A stretch of 64,000 nucleotides of DNA from Streptomyces spinoverrucosus (lineage in GTDB: Bacteria > Actinomycetota > Actinomycetes > Streptomycetales > Streptomycetaceae). The notes beneath the pieces are model-generated. The model made no database searches. It was not told the origin of the DNA and saw nothing but the letters and a program-made list of their open reading frames with translations. The position numbers were made by a program, and so were the translations under genes. Numbering within the stretch: the first letter of the stretch is position 1; each line of letters begins with the position of its first letter. Below, in pieces: positions 29,401 to 36,838 of the stretch. The stretch spans positions 3,348,001 through 3,412,000 of the forward strand of contig NZ_JADPZX010000001.1 of the NCBI RefSeq assembly GCF_015712165.1. The letters run 5' to 3'.

Positions 29401-29800
29401 GGCCGTCGAGGCGGTGGCGCACCACCCTGACCCCGCCGACGCGCGGCTCGTCGGCGACCCCCCGGGCCGTCGCCGCCCAGGCCAGCGGCAGGACCCGGGG
29501 GTCGCGCAGCCGCCGCGCCTCCGCCTCCTCCAGCCACTGCCCCTTCAGCGTGCGCGCGAGGTCGTCGGCGTACTCGGCCGGGTCGGGTGAGGTGGGTGCC
29601 GGCCGGAAGAAGTCCGCGAGGGCGAGGAGCAGTGACGCGATGCCCACGAACAGACTGGCCACCGTGGCGATTGCATTGGCGTCCTCGCCCGCCAGCATGG
29701 ATGTGGCCAGGCCGGTCGCCCCCACCCCGACGGCGGCGAAGAGGCCGTCGCGGACAAGGCGCCGGCGCGTACGCGCCCGTCTCAACGGCCCCCGAAGCAC
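26468..29800 (-). CDS. Membrane NACHT NTPase with C-terminal WD40 repeats
   Basis: An 1110-residue multidomain protein. One or two N-terminal hydrophobic segments (residues ~18-36 and 43-64) precede a NACHT domain: P-loop GEPGAGKT at 162-169 and Walker B LLPVLDGLDEIPE at 234-246. A block of membrane segments follows (WVGSVAALLLGLVVAFGASV, LTLAIGAGFALIGSIVWYMV and others, ~430-690). From about 790 to the end there are degenerate WD40-like blades (VASLAFAPDGDYLIGVPDGD) finishing with a clear repeat (VTCMTFDANGDWLATGSNDG, VRLWDTSRL). NACHT proteins are STAND switches; the beta-propeller is the usual ligand sensor. The cellular role here is unknown; signalling or defence are the family options. 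It stands between the YCII gene and an LCP gene on the same strand. Confidence 0.85.
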   Translation of the reverse strand: MLRGPLRRARTRRRLVRDGLFAAVGVGATGLATSMLAGEDANAIATVASLFVGIASLLLALADFFRPAPTSPDPAEYADDLARTLKGQWLEEAEARRLRDPRVLPLAWAATARGVADEPRVGGVRVVRHRLDGRLTGRFEQVTSQLAEGYDQLAQGRLVVIGEPGAGKTVLALLLTLGLLDARAPGTPVPVLLPVSSWDPLRERLDDWIVNSLAVPHYSGRPEIPRTLLAHGLLLPVLDGLDEIPESARRGAIRGINHAVGGERPVVVTCRSVEYEELIRGGAPRLRQAPVVEVLPVPPADVVAYLRDTEWPEGVVWDEVFARLSAEPDGPPAEALSTPMMVTTARLVYQRGGADPRELLDRDRFDCRYAVEDHLTHEVVDAAYTPDPRSPEEAGVRQRWRPEQARRWLTFLAGYLHDHRERDLAWWSMSGRLLPRWVGSVAALLLGLVVAFGASVWVAVTEEIHGAKAFSPVVALTLAIGAGFALIGSIVWYMVGDPLPGRLVWSPQGSAARLRRGFRSGVVLCVAFVVPVAGSVTLILVLDSTLGPGTLQGAEAVATLLAVCVAIGTVMGLSLAAHSWLNAPPSRATQVNPANSLAQDRRSALCGALVAGAVFGATGLLGLQLGLLGGGLLFRLVNDWPGWPGDGETGDYAEQAWRESSRGYGMEHFGFGVPYLLPATLFALLVLLSRAWPRFVLTRLWLAARGRLPWRLMEFLADARRREILRQSGGAYQFRHIRLQEALAGRPTYDEPGPSAGRWESAVVRRRVVLAAGVAAALSGTGAVIANHRDESEVTFWTPAGTWVTTLAFRPGTGEVFWGDYYGRIWSGSRYGRQHRVAGAPPPYKEPEGYDGDVAAYAMAFHPDGGILALQRGGRLQVWDVRERQPERVYSGPLSEPVASLAFAPDGDYLIGVPDGDFGVFRRQVDADGQFHETKHFLTSVSVGAVCFLPKGGLAVLHEAARVRMHTMPELDSGQSLNPNTKVVGDGGTYSMTASPRGDFLLVRGDEGSQLWQLLDSTWEPAGTLPAMTSAAFHPTAPVLAFGRATDDESSMVPDGTIELRTVPAWAPVPTLHGHMSEVTCMTFDANGDWLATGSNDGTVRLWDTSRLKP

Positions 29801-29854
29801 AGATCCATTATGGCGGAGCGAAACTCTCCGTGTCCGCCCGATTACACATTCACG

Positions 29855-30913
29855 TCAGCGCAGCGACTCCCACAGCTGCTCCGCCTCCGGCTCCTGGGCC
29901 ACCACCCGGTTCCGGTCCCAGGCCGACGTCACCACCGGCATCGTCACCGTCTCCATGGCGTCCGGCGACAGGCCCCGCAGGCTCTGCCCGAGCTCGACCA
30001 GCTCCGTCAGCGAGTCGAGGCCGGTGTCGGTCGTCAGGCTCCCGGTGACCGCGTCCGCGACCCCGTAAAGGCGGGTCGGGTCCGACAGCAGGCCGGCCGA
30101 CGCGATCTGCTCCAGCAGCGCCTTCACCAGCTGGTGCTGGAGTCCTATGCGCCCCAAGTCGCTGCCGTCGCCGATGCCGTGCCGGGTGCGGGCGAGGCCC
30201 AGGGCCTGTTCGCCGTCGAGGTGATGGGTGCCGGCGGGCAGGGTCAGGTGGCTGTCCTCGTCGTCGATGTCCTCCTCGGTGGTGACGGTGACCCCGCCGA
30301 GCGCGTCCACCAGCTTGGCGAAACCGGCGAAGTCGATCTCGATGTAGTGATCCATCCGGACGTTCGTCATCGACTCGACGGTCTTCACCGCGCACACCGG
30401 ACCGCCCACCGAGTAGGCGCTGTTGAACATGACGTTGGAGGCCTCGGCCGACTCACCCCCCGACTCCAGCGGGCAGGACGGGCGGGTGACCAGGGTGTCG
30501 CGCGGGATGCTGACGACGGTGCCCTCGGTGCGCCCGGCGTCGAGGTGCACGACCATCGCCGTGTCGGACCGGGCGCCGGAGCTGTCGCCGCCCCCGAGGG
30601 CCTGGTTCTCGGCGCCGCTGCGCGAGTCCGAGCCCAGCACCAGGATGTTCAGCGCCTCTCCGGGCGGCGTCGAGGCGGACGCGGCGGCGGAGGGCGTCGG
30701 CTTCGCCGGGCGGTCGTCGCCGAGGGCGCTGTTGATGTCGACGCTTTGGATGTTGTCGTTCAGCTGCCAGTAGACCCAGCCCGCCCCGGCGCCGCCGAGC
30801 GCCAGGACGGCGGCGAGGGCGAGACCGGCGGACTTCCACCCGCCCGACCGCCGGCCTCCCCCTCTTCGGCCCTCGTCCCCGTCCCCGTCGTGCTCCGTTA
30901 TGTGTCCCGTCAC
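29855..30913 (-). CDS. LytR-CpsA-Psr (LCP) family protein
   Basis: A 352-residue membrane-anchored enzyme family that transfers lipid-linked glycopolymers (teichoic acids, capsular or cell-wall polysaccharides) to peptidoglycan. A charged Gly/Arg-rich N-terminus leads into one membrane segment (SAGLALAAVLALGGAGAGWV). The LCP domain shows LNILVLGSDSRSG, ARSDTAMVVHLDAGRTEGTV, VVSIPRDTLV and YIEIDFAGFAKLVDALGGVT, then LGLARTRHGIGDGSDLGRIG, with the conserved Asp and Arg residues for pyrophosphate binding. The GTG at 30913 is chosen by frame and sequence. It is encoded upstream of the NACHT gene on the same strand with a gap of about 54 bp, so they may be cotranscribed. Confidence 0.93.
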   Translation of the reverse strand: MTGHITEHDGDGDEGRRGGGRRSGGWKSAGLALAAVLALGGAGAGWVYWQLNDNIQSVDINSALGDDRPAKPTPSAAASASTPPGEALNILVLGSDSRSGAENQALGGGDSSGARSDTAMVVHLDAGRTEGTVVSIPRDTLVTRPSCPLESGGESAEASNVMFNSAYSVGGPVCAVKTVESMTNVRMDHYIEIDFAGFAKLVDALGGVTVTTEEDIDDEDSHLTLPAGTHHLDGEQALGLARTRHGIGDGSDLGRIGLQHQLVKALLEQIASAGLLSDPTRLYGVADAVTGSLTTDTGLDSLTELVELGQSLRGLSPDAMETVTMPVVTSAWDRNRVVAQEPEAEQLWESLR

Positions 30914-30986
30914 GGACAGGAACGTACGTCCGAATTGTTGCGGGCGGGGACGCGAACCCCGCTTTCTTGGGAAAATCTAAGACTTC

Positions 30987-32372
30987 TCAACCCAGCGTCA
31001 CCGTCGGTACCGGATTGCTGCCGCTCCAGGAGCCGTTGAAGCCGAAGGTCACCGAACCTCCGCTCGGGACCGCCCCGTTGTAGGACGCGTTGGAGCAGTT
31101 GACGGTTGTACCGGTCTGCGCGCAGTTCGCGTTCCAGGCCTGGGTGATCCGCTGGCCCGCGCCGTACGTCCAGCTCACCTTCCAGGACGAGAGCGAGGCG
31201 CCCGCGCAGGAGACCTTCACCTCGCCGGTGAAACCGGTGCTCCACTGGTTCACTACGCGATAGGCCGCCGTACAGCCGTCCGTGGGGTCACCACCGCCGC
31301 CCCCACCGGTGCCGCCCAGCGACTGCGCGATCGCGTAGTACGCCGGTTTCGGCGCGAAGTTCTCGTCGTACGGTGTCGCCGCCCCGTACCCCTCGAAGAA
31401 GTCCGGGATCCAGGAGTCGGAGTCGGTGAAGCCCCATACGGTGACGCCGGTGCAGCGCGTGACCGCCAGGCAGGCGTTCATCGTGGCCTGGTAGTCGGCG
31501 GCCTGCTGGGCGAGCTTGGCGTCGGTGGCCGGAACCTGCATCCGGATGTCCAGCTCGGTGATGGCCACGTCGACCCCCAGGTCGGCGAAACGCTGGATGT
31601 TCTGCTGGAGCGTCGACGGGACCTGGCCGAGGATGAAGTGGGCCTGCAGACCGACGCCGTCGATCGGGATCCCGCGTTCCTTCAGGGACTTGACCAGGTT
31701 GTAGAGAGCGGTGCTCTTCGCGTTGACGCCCTCGACGTTGTAGTCGTTGATGTACAGCTTGGCGGCCGGGTCGGCGGCCCGGGCCCAGGTCAGGGCCTGG
31801 GCGATGTAGTCCTGGCCGAGGTGGTTGTAGAAGAAGCTCTGACAGTAGGTGCCGTCCTCGTTGAAGGGCTCGTTGACCACGTCCCAGGCGTCGACGCGGC
31901 CCCGGTAGCGGCCGACCTCGGTGGTGATGTGGTCCTGGACGAGGGCGCTGAACTGGGCCGGTGTCCAGGATCCGCCCGTCAGCCAGCTCGGGTTCTGGCT
32001 GTGCCAGACCAGGGTGTGGCCGCGTACCTGCTGACCGTGGGCCTCGGCGAAGTCGACGATCCGGTCGGCCTCGGCCCAGTTGTACGTGCCCCGGCTCGGC
32101 TCGACCGACTCCCACTTCATGGCGTTGCCGGGCGTGAGGGAGTTGAACTCCCGGCCCGCGATGTCGGCGTAGGTACCGGTGAGCTTGCCGCCGGTGACCG
32201 CCGTGCCGATGATCTTGCTCTTGGCGGCGGCGAGGTCGCGCAGGGGCGGGTCGGCGGCGTGCGCGGCTGGGGCGGCTGGGGCGGCGACCAGTAAGGCGCC
32301 GAGGGCGACGACACCGGTGAACAGCGACGCCCAGCGCGTGGATCTCATGTGCGGGATCATGTGCGGGATCAT
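30987..32372 (-). CDS. Secreted endo-1,4-beta-xylanase, GH10 plus CBM2
   Basis: A 461-residue secreted enzyme that cuts xylan chains. After a signal peptide (WASLFTGVVALGALLVAAPA, cleavage near AHA-AD) comes the GH10 barrel with the acid/base Glu in DAWDVVNEPFNE and the nucleophile Glu in VAITELDIRM. A Gly-rich linker (GGTGGGGGGDPTDG) joins a CBM2 cellulose/xylan-binding module (YRVVNQWSTGFTGEVKV to the C-terminus) with its bracketing Cys pair. The start at 32372 (MIPHMIPHMRSTRW) has GGAGG nine bases upstream; three in-frame ATGs lie 12 bp apart. The operator CCGAAAGTTTCGG overlaps this ribosome site. It lies downstream of the LacI-type repressor gene in the same direction. Confidence 0.95.
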   Translation of the reverse strand: MIPHMIPHMRSTRWASLFTGVVALGALLVAAPAAPAAHAADPPLRDLAAAKSKIIGTAVTGGKLTGTYADIAGREFNSLTPGNAMKWESVEPSRGTYNWAEADRIVDFAEAHGQQVRGHTLVWHSQNPSWLTGGSWTPAQFSALVQDHITTEVGRYRGRVDAWDVVNEPFNEDGTYCQSFFYNHLGQDYIAQALTWARAADPAAKLYINDYNVEGVNAKSTALYNLVKSLKERGIPIDGVGLQAHFILGQVPSTLQQNIQRFADLGVDVAITELDIRMQVPATDAKLAQQAADYQATMNACLAVTRCTGVTVWGFTDSDSWIPDFFEGYGAATPYDENFAPKPAYYAIAQSLGGTGGGGGGDPTDGCTAAYRVVNQWSTGFTGEVKVSCAGASLSSWKVSWTYGAGQRITQAWNANCAQTGTTVNCSNASYNGAVPSGGSVTFGFNGSWSGSNPVPTVTLG

Positions 32373-32384
32373 GTGCGGGTGCCT

Positions 32385-32397
32385 CCGAAAGTTTCGG
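32385..32397. promoter_or_regulatory. Predicted repressor operator upstream of the xylanase gene
   Basis: CCGAAAGTTTCGG is a perfect palindrome around a central base, overlapping the GGAGG ribosome site of the xylanase gene. Its core CGAAAGTTTCG matches the CGAAACATTCG site in the xylosidase-operon promoter at nine of eleven positions. Confidence 0.65.
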
Positions 32398-32455
32398 TGG
32401 TGCATCCGATTGACTTCGGAGGAGTGTTGAGGCGCCGGCCCCACCCGTCAATACG

Positions 32456-33514
32456 TCAGCTTTCGGCCACCCCCGGCGCCGCCGTACTGCTGCGCACCAC
32501 CAGGCTCGTCGCCAGCTCCACCCGCGTCGCGGCGGCGGCCCCGTCCCCGCGCCCCAGCTCCAGCACCAGCCGGGCCGCGGCCTCGGCCATCTCCGTCAGC
32601 GGCTGCCGTACGGTCGTCAGCGGCGGCCCCACCCAGCGCGCCACCGGCAGATCGTCGAACCCCACCACGCTCACGTCCTGAGGCACCCGCAGCCCCAGCT
32701 CACGCGCCGCCTCGTACAGCCCGAGCGCCTGGAGGTCGTTGCCGGCGAAGACGGCGGTCGGCCGGTCCGGGCGGCGCAGCAGCTGAAGGCCGAGCCGGTA
32801 GCCGGCGTCGTGATGGAAGTCGCCGGTCACGATGAGCGAGGGGTCGACCGGCAGCCCGGCGGTCTCCAGCGCCGCCCGGTAGCCGTCCACCCTGGCCCGG
32901 CTGCACAGCATCCGCGACGGCCCGGTGATCGCGCCGACGCGGGTGTGGCCCAGGTCGACCAGATGCCGGGTGGCGGCAAGGCCCCCCTGCCAGTTGGTGG
33001 CGCCGATCGAGGGCACGTCGGTGCCCGGGTCGCCGGCCGGGTCCATCACCACGAACGGTATGGAACGGCTGGTCAGCAGTGCCCGCTGGGACTCGTCGAG
33101 CTCGCTCAGCACCAGGATCACACCGTGCGGACGGCGGGCGGCGACCTGGTCGGCCCAGGTCCGCCCGGGCGTCAGCCGCCCCGCGCTCTCGGAGAGCACG
33201 ACGCTCAGCCCGGCCTCCCGTGCCACGTTCTCCACGCCCCGGATGACCTCCAGCGCCCAGGCGCTCTCCAGCTCGTGGAAGACCAGGTCGATCAGCGGTG
33301 AGCGGGTCGCCTCGGCCCGGCGCCGCCGGTAGCCGTGGGTGCGCAGCAGCTCCTCGACGCGGTTGCGGGTGGCCGGGGCGACATCGGCCCGGCCGTTGAG
33401 CACCTTCGAAACAGTCGGCGCGGAGACCCCGGCCTCGCGGGCGATCTCGGCGAGGGTCGCGGTCTGCGCGGACCGCCGCGCCGTCTGCGTTTCAGCGGAT
33501 TCCGGGGCTGTCAT
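32456..33514 (-). CDS. bxlR: LacI-family repressor of the xylan-utilisation locus (BxlR-like)
   Basis: A 352-residue LacI/GalR regulator. The helix-turn-helix is [20 protein letters not shown] followed by the hinge [19 protein letters not shown]. The effector domain resembles periplasmic sugar-binding proteins ([80 protein letters not shown]). Divergent from the sugar ABC importer and beta-xylosidase genes and upstream of a xylanase, it most likely senses xylose or xylobiose; the gene set matches the bxlEFG-R-A cluster known from S. thermoviolaceus, hence the symbol, although gene order differs. The ATG at 33514 gives the standard N-terminus; longer in-frame versions run through the divergent promoter region. 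Confidence 0.88.
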   Translation of the reverse strand: MTAPESAETQTARRSAQTATLAEIAREAGVSAPTVSKVLNGRADVAPATRNRVEELLRTHGYRRRRAEATRSPLIDLVFHELESAWALEVIRGVENVAREAGLSVVLSESAGRLTPGRTWADQVAARRPHGVILVLSELDESQRALLTSRSIPFVVMDPAGDPGTDVPSIGATNWQGGLAATRHLVDLGHTRVGAITGPSRMLCSRARVDGYRAALETAGLPVDPSLIVTGDFHHDAGYRLGLQLLRRPDRPTAVFAGNDLQALGLYEAARELGLRVPQDVSVVGFDDLPVARWVGPPLTTVRQPLTEMAEAAARLVLELGRGDGAAAATRVELATSLVVRSSTAAPGVAES

Positions 33515-33573
33515 GGCAGCGATCGTATCTCTGCGCGACCTCTTGACGGTCCCCTTGTGGCGCCTTACGTTCC

Positions 33574-33636
33574 CGGAACATTCGAGTTCTTCTTCGAAAC
33601 ATTCGCTCTCAAAGCATTCGCGACTCGAAGCATTCA
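33574..33636 (+). promoter_or_regulatory. Four imperfect operator repeats upstream of the xylosidase operon
   Basis: CGGAACATTCG (33574), CGAAACATTCG (33595), CAAAGCATTCG (33610) and CGAAGCATTCA (33626) repeat one 11-bp word, CRAARCATTCG, at 21, 15 and 16 bp steps. The second is a CGAA-N3-TTCG inverted repeat, like the site before the xylanase gene. A related CGAA-N-TTCG motif is reported for BxlR. The block lies between the repressor start (33514) and the binding-protein start (33678). Confidence 0.75.
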
Positions 33637-33677
33637 TGACCGTCCACACGCACGTCCCTCCCGAGAGGTGCTGTCTC

Positions 33678-35018
33678 ATGGGGTCCACCACGTCGTCCGC
33701 CGGCGGGCGCACGTTCAGCAGGCGCCGGCTGCTCGGCGCCGGCGCCACCACCCTGCTCACCACCGGCCTCCCCGGCCTCACCGCCTGCGGCTCCGGCGGC
33801 GGTGCGGGCGGCGACGGCGGCACGATCACCGCCTTCGTGTACGGCGACGACGCGGTGAAGGTCCAGCAGGCGGCCGTGGAACGCTTCAACAAGTCGGCGG
33901 CCGCCAAGGAGGCCGGCGGCACGGTGAAGCTGGAGAAGGTACCCGGCTCCGACTACTCCCCCAAGCTGCGTACGGCCATGGGCTCGCCCAGCGCCCCGGA
34001 CGTCTTCTTCAACTGGGGCGGCGGCTCGATCCGGGCGTACGAGGAGGCGGGCAAGCTCGTCGACCTCACCGACACGATCGAGAACGACCCCGTACTCAAG
34101 GACGGCTTCCTGCCCTCCGTCCTCGCGGCCGGCGACCTCAAGGGCCGCCACTACGGCATACCGATGCGCGGCATGCAGCCGGTGATCCTCTTCTACAACA
34201 AGTCCGTCTTCGCCGAGCACAAGCTGCGCCCGCCCACCACCTGGGACCAGCTCCTCGACCTCAACGCCAAGCTGAAGAAGGCGAACATCACGCCGTTCGC
34301 GCTCGGCGGCTCCGACATCTGGCCCGAGCTGATGTGGCTGGAGTACCTGGTCGACCGTATCGGCGGCCCCGAGGTCTTCCGGCGGATCCAGGACGGCGAC
34401 GCGCAGGGCTGGGGCGATCCGGCGGTCCTCAGGGCCGCCGAGATGGTGAAGGAGCTGGTCGACGACGGCGCCTTCGGTGACAAGTTCACGTCCGTGTCGT
34501 ACGTCAACGGCGGCGCACCCGCGGTCTTCGCCAAGGGCAGGGCGGCGATGCACCTGATGGGCTCCTGGGAGTACTCGACGCAGCTCGGCAAGTTCCCCGA
34601 CTTCGCCGAACAGCACCTCGGCTGGGCGGCGTTCCCCGAGATCGAGGGCGGCACCGGCGACGTGCGCAACGTCGTCGGCAACCCGACCAACTACTGGTCC
34701 GTCAACTCCCGTACCCGCAACAAGGATCTGGCGATCGCCTTCCTCAAGGAGGCCGCCTCCGAGGCGTACGCGAGGGACCTGATCGACCTCGGAGACGTCC
34801 CGACGACCTCCAACGCGGCCCAGCTCCTCGATTCCGCCCCCAACCCCGAGTACGCCAGGTTCCAGTACGACATGGTCGAGAAGGCCCCCGCCTTCACGCT
34901 CTCCTGGGACCAGGCGCTCGGCGAGCTGGGCACACCGATGCACACGGAGATCGGGAAGCTGTTCGCGGGGAAGTCCTCGCCGGCCGAGTTCGTGGCGGCC
35001 TGCAAGGAGCTGAAGTGA
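33678..35018 (+). CDS. bxlE: Sugar ABC transporter substrate-binding lipoprotein (BxlE-like)
   Basis: A 446-residue extracellular sugar-binding protein (family 1). The N-terminus [20 protein letters not shown] has a twin-arginine pattern and ends in the lipobox LTAC, so it is probably exported folded and lipid-anchored. The mature part has the solute-binding signature [40 protein letters not shown] and [20 protein letters not shown]. Likely ligands are xylobiose and longer xylo-oligosaccharides, inferred from the neighbouring xylanase and xylosidase. The ATG at 33678 follows GAGAGG; an in-frame ATG at 33636 overlaps the last operator repeat and has a weaker site. The stop overlaps the next gene's GTG (GTGA). 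Confidence 0.9.
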   Translation: MGSTTSSAGGRTFSRRRLLGAGATTLLTTGLPGLTACGSGGGAGGDGGTITAFVYGDDAVKVQQAAVERFNKSAAAKEAGGTVKLEKVPGSDYSPKLRTAMGSPSAPDVFFNWGGGSIRAYEEAGKLVDLTDTIENDPVLKDGFLPSVLAAGDLKGRHYGIPMRGMQPVILFYNKSVFAEHKLRPPTTWDQLLDLNAKLKKANITPFALGGSDIWPELMWLEYLVDRIGGPEVFRRIQDGDAQGWGDPAVLRAAEMVKELVDDGAFGDKFTSVSYVNGGAPAVFAKGRAAMHLMGSWEYSTQLGKFPDFAEQHLGWAAFPEIEGGTGDVRNVVGNPTNYWSVNSRTRNKDLAIAFLKEAASEAYARDLIDLGDVPTTSNAAQLLDSAPNPEYARFQYDMVEKAPAFTLSWDQALGELGTPMHTEIGKLFAGKSSPAEFVAACKELK

Positions 35019-35899
35019 GCACGGCGGCCACCCGGCGGCGTACCTCGGACACCAGGGTGGGCCGCCCGCACGTCGTCTGGGCCCTGCCCGGCGTCCTGTT
35101 CTTCGCCTTCTTCGCGGTCGTCCCGATGGCCCTGGCCTTCTACCTCTCCTTCACCACCTGGGACGGCCTGGGCGACCCGCGGCCCGTGGGCCTGGCCAAC
35201 TGGCACAGGCTCCTCGACGACCCGCGCATGACCCAGTCCCTGTGGCTGACGGTCCTGCTGACGGCCGCGAGCTGGGCCTTCCAGACGGTCGTGGCGCTGC
35301 TCCTCGGCGTCTGGGCGGCGGGCCCGCAACGCAACCGCGCCGTCCTCTCCGCGATCTTCTTCGTCCCGCTCCTGCTCTCCTCCACCGCCGTCGCCCTGCT
35401 CTTCTACGCCCTCCTGGACCCGAACTTCGGCATCGTCCAGAAGGACATCCTGGGCTCCTCCAGCGGCGCGTTCCTCGCGATCGTCTTCGTCGGCGGCTGG
35501 CAGTTCATCCCCTTCCACACCCTCATCTACCAGGGCGGAGCCCGCCAGATCCCACAGGTCCTCTACCAGGCGGCCGCCATCGACGGCGCCGGCCGCTACC
35601 GCCAGTTCTTCTCGATCACCCTGCCGCAGCTGCGCAACACCGTCATCACGTCCACCGTGCTGATCGTCGTCGGTTCGCTGACGTACTTCGAGACGGTCCT
35701 GATCCTCACCAAGGGCGGCCCCGGCACGGACACGGCGATCCTGCCGTACCTGATGTACGAGGCAGGCTTCAAGAGCTACGACTTCGGCTACGCCAGCGCC
35801 ATCGCGTCCTTCCTGGTCCTGGCGGCGACGGGCCTGTCCCTCCTGCTCGTCCGGCTGTCCGGCTTCGGCGCGATGCGCAGCACGCGCGAAGGGATGTGA
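35015..35899 (+). CDS. bxlF: Sugar ABC transporter permease 1 (BxlF-like)
   Basis: A 294-residue inner-membrane permease with six predicted membrane segments (first [20 protein letters not shown]). The binding-protein-dependent transport signature that docks the ATPase is [20 protein letters not shown], the EAA loop. It is of the MalF/UgpA type. GTG start in a GTGA overlap with the binding-protein gene; its own stop is again in a GTGA overlap with the next permease. Tight coupling suggests the three transporter components are made in fixed proportion. Function in xylo-oligosaccharide uptake is inferred from context. Confidence 0.92.
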   Translation: MSTAATRRRTSDTRVGRPHVVWALPGVLFFAFFAVVPMALAFYLSFTTWDGLGDPRPVGLANWHRLLDDPRMTQSLWLTVLLTAASWAFQTVVALLLGVWAAGPQRNRAVLSAIFFVPLLLSSTAVALLFYALLDPNFGIVQKDILGSSSGAFLAIVFVGGWQFIPFHTLIYQGGARQIPQVLYQAAAIDGAGRYRQFFSITLPQLRNTVITSTVLIVVGSLTYFETVLILTKGGPGTDTAILPYLMYEAGFKSYDFGYASAIASFLVLAATGLSLLLVRLSGFGAMRSTREGM

Positions 35900-36813
35900 C
35901 GCCGTTCATGACGTACGACACCCTGCCGCGCCCGGCGAAGACGACGAAGAACCACGCGACCGCGCCCCCACCCCCGAAACGCCGCCGGCGGCACTGGACG
36001 AAACGCGCCAACCCGCTGGCGGGCCTCGGCTCCGTCCTCTGGCTGGCGATCGTCATCATCCCCGTCTACGCGATGCTGTCGGCCTCCCTCACCCCGCAGG
36101 ACCGCGCCCTCACCGGCAACCCCCTGAGCCCGCCGACCGATCCCACCCCCGACAACTACAACACCGTCCTGAACAGCGGATTCGGCCACCTCCTCAGCAA
36201 CACGGCGATCGTGGCGGTGGCGGTCGTCGCCATCGTCCTGGTCCTCTCGATCCCCCTCGCCTACGTCACCGTCCGCACCCGCGACCGCTGGTCGAACGCC
36301 GCCTTCCAGCTGTTCCTCCTCGGCGTGGCGATCCCCGCCCAGGCGGTCGTCGTACCGCTCTACCTGCTGATCGCCCAGCTCGATCTCTACGACACCCTGC
36401 TCGCCGTCATCCTCCCCACGGCCGCGTTCACGATGCCGGTCTCGGTACTGGTGCTGGTCGGCACCCTGCGGGACGTCTCGGAGGACCTGTACGAGGCGAT
36501 GGCGCTGGACGGCGCATCCCCGCTGCGGACGCTGTTCCAGCTGACGATCCCGCTGGCCAAGGGCGGCATCAGCACGGTCGTCATCTACGCCGCGCTGCAG
36601 GCCTGGAACGGCTTCCTCTTCCCGCTGATCTTCACCCAGTCCGACGGCCCGCGCGTCCTCACCCTCGGCCTGTTCAACTACGTCAGCCAGTTCGGCGTGA
36701 ACATCCCGGCGCTCCTCGCCTCGGTCGTCCTGTCCGGCATCCCGATCTTCGCCGTCTACCTGGTGGCGCGGCGGGCACTGGTGGGCGGCCTGATGGGCGT
36801 CGGCGGCAAGTGA
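35896..36813 (+). CDS. bxlG: Sugar ABC transporter permease 2 (BxlG-like)
   Basis: A 305-residue MalG/UgpE-type permease. The first ~30 residues are Lys/Arg/Pro-rich and cytosolic, then six membrane segments begin (LGSVLWLAIVIIPVYAMLSA). The EAA loop is SEDLYEAMALDGASPLRTLF. The start is the GTG at 35896 in a GTGA overlap with the upstream permease; an ATG four codons in (35908) is an alternative. No ATP-binding subunit gene follows; in Streptomyces the shared ATPase MsiK usually energises such importers. The beta-xylosidase gene begins 25 bp downstream with its own ribosome site. Confidence 0.91.
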   Translation: MTPFMTYDTLPRPAKTTKNHATAPPPPKRRRRHWTKRANPLAGLGSVLWLAIVIIPVYAMLSASLTPQDRALTGNPLSPPTDPTPDNYNTVLNSGFGHLLSNTAIVAVAVVAIVLVLSIPLAYVTVRTRDRWSNAAFQLFLLGVAIPAQAVVVPLYLLIAQLDLYDTLLAVILPTAAFTMPVSVLVLVGTLRDVSEDLYEAMALDGASPLRTLFQLTIPLAKGGISTVVIYAALQAWNGFLFPLIFTQSDGPRVLTLGLFNYVSQFGVNIPALLASVVLSGIPIFAVYLVARRALVGGLMGVGGK

Positions 36814-36838
36814 ACTCGCCCCTTATGTCAGGAGTTTC

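Noticed and set aside
27797..29590. 597-codon plus-strand frame inside the NACHT gene
   Set aside because: Antisense shadow with Arg/Gln/Pro-rich composition and no domain.
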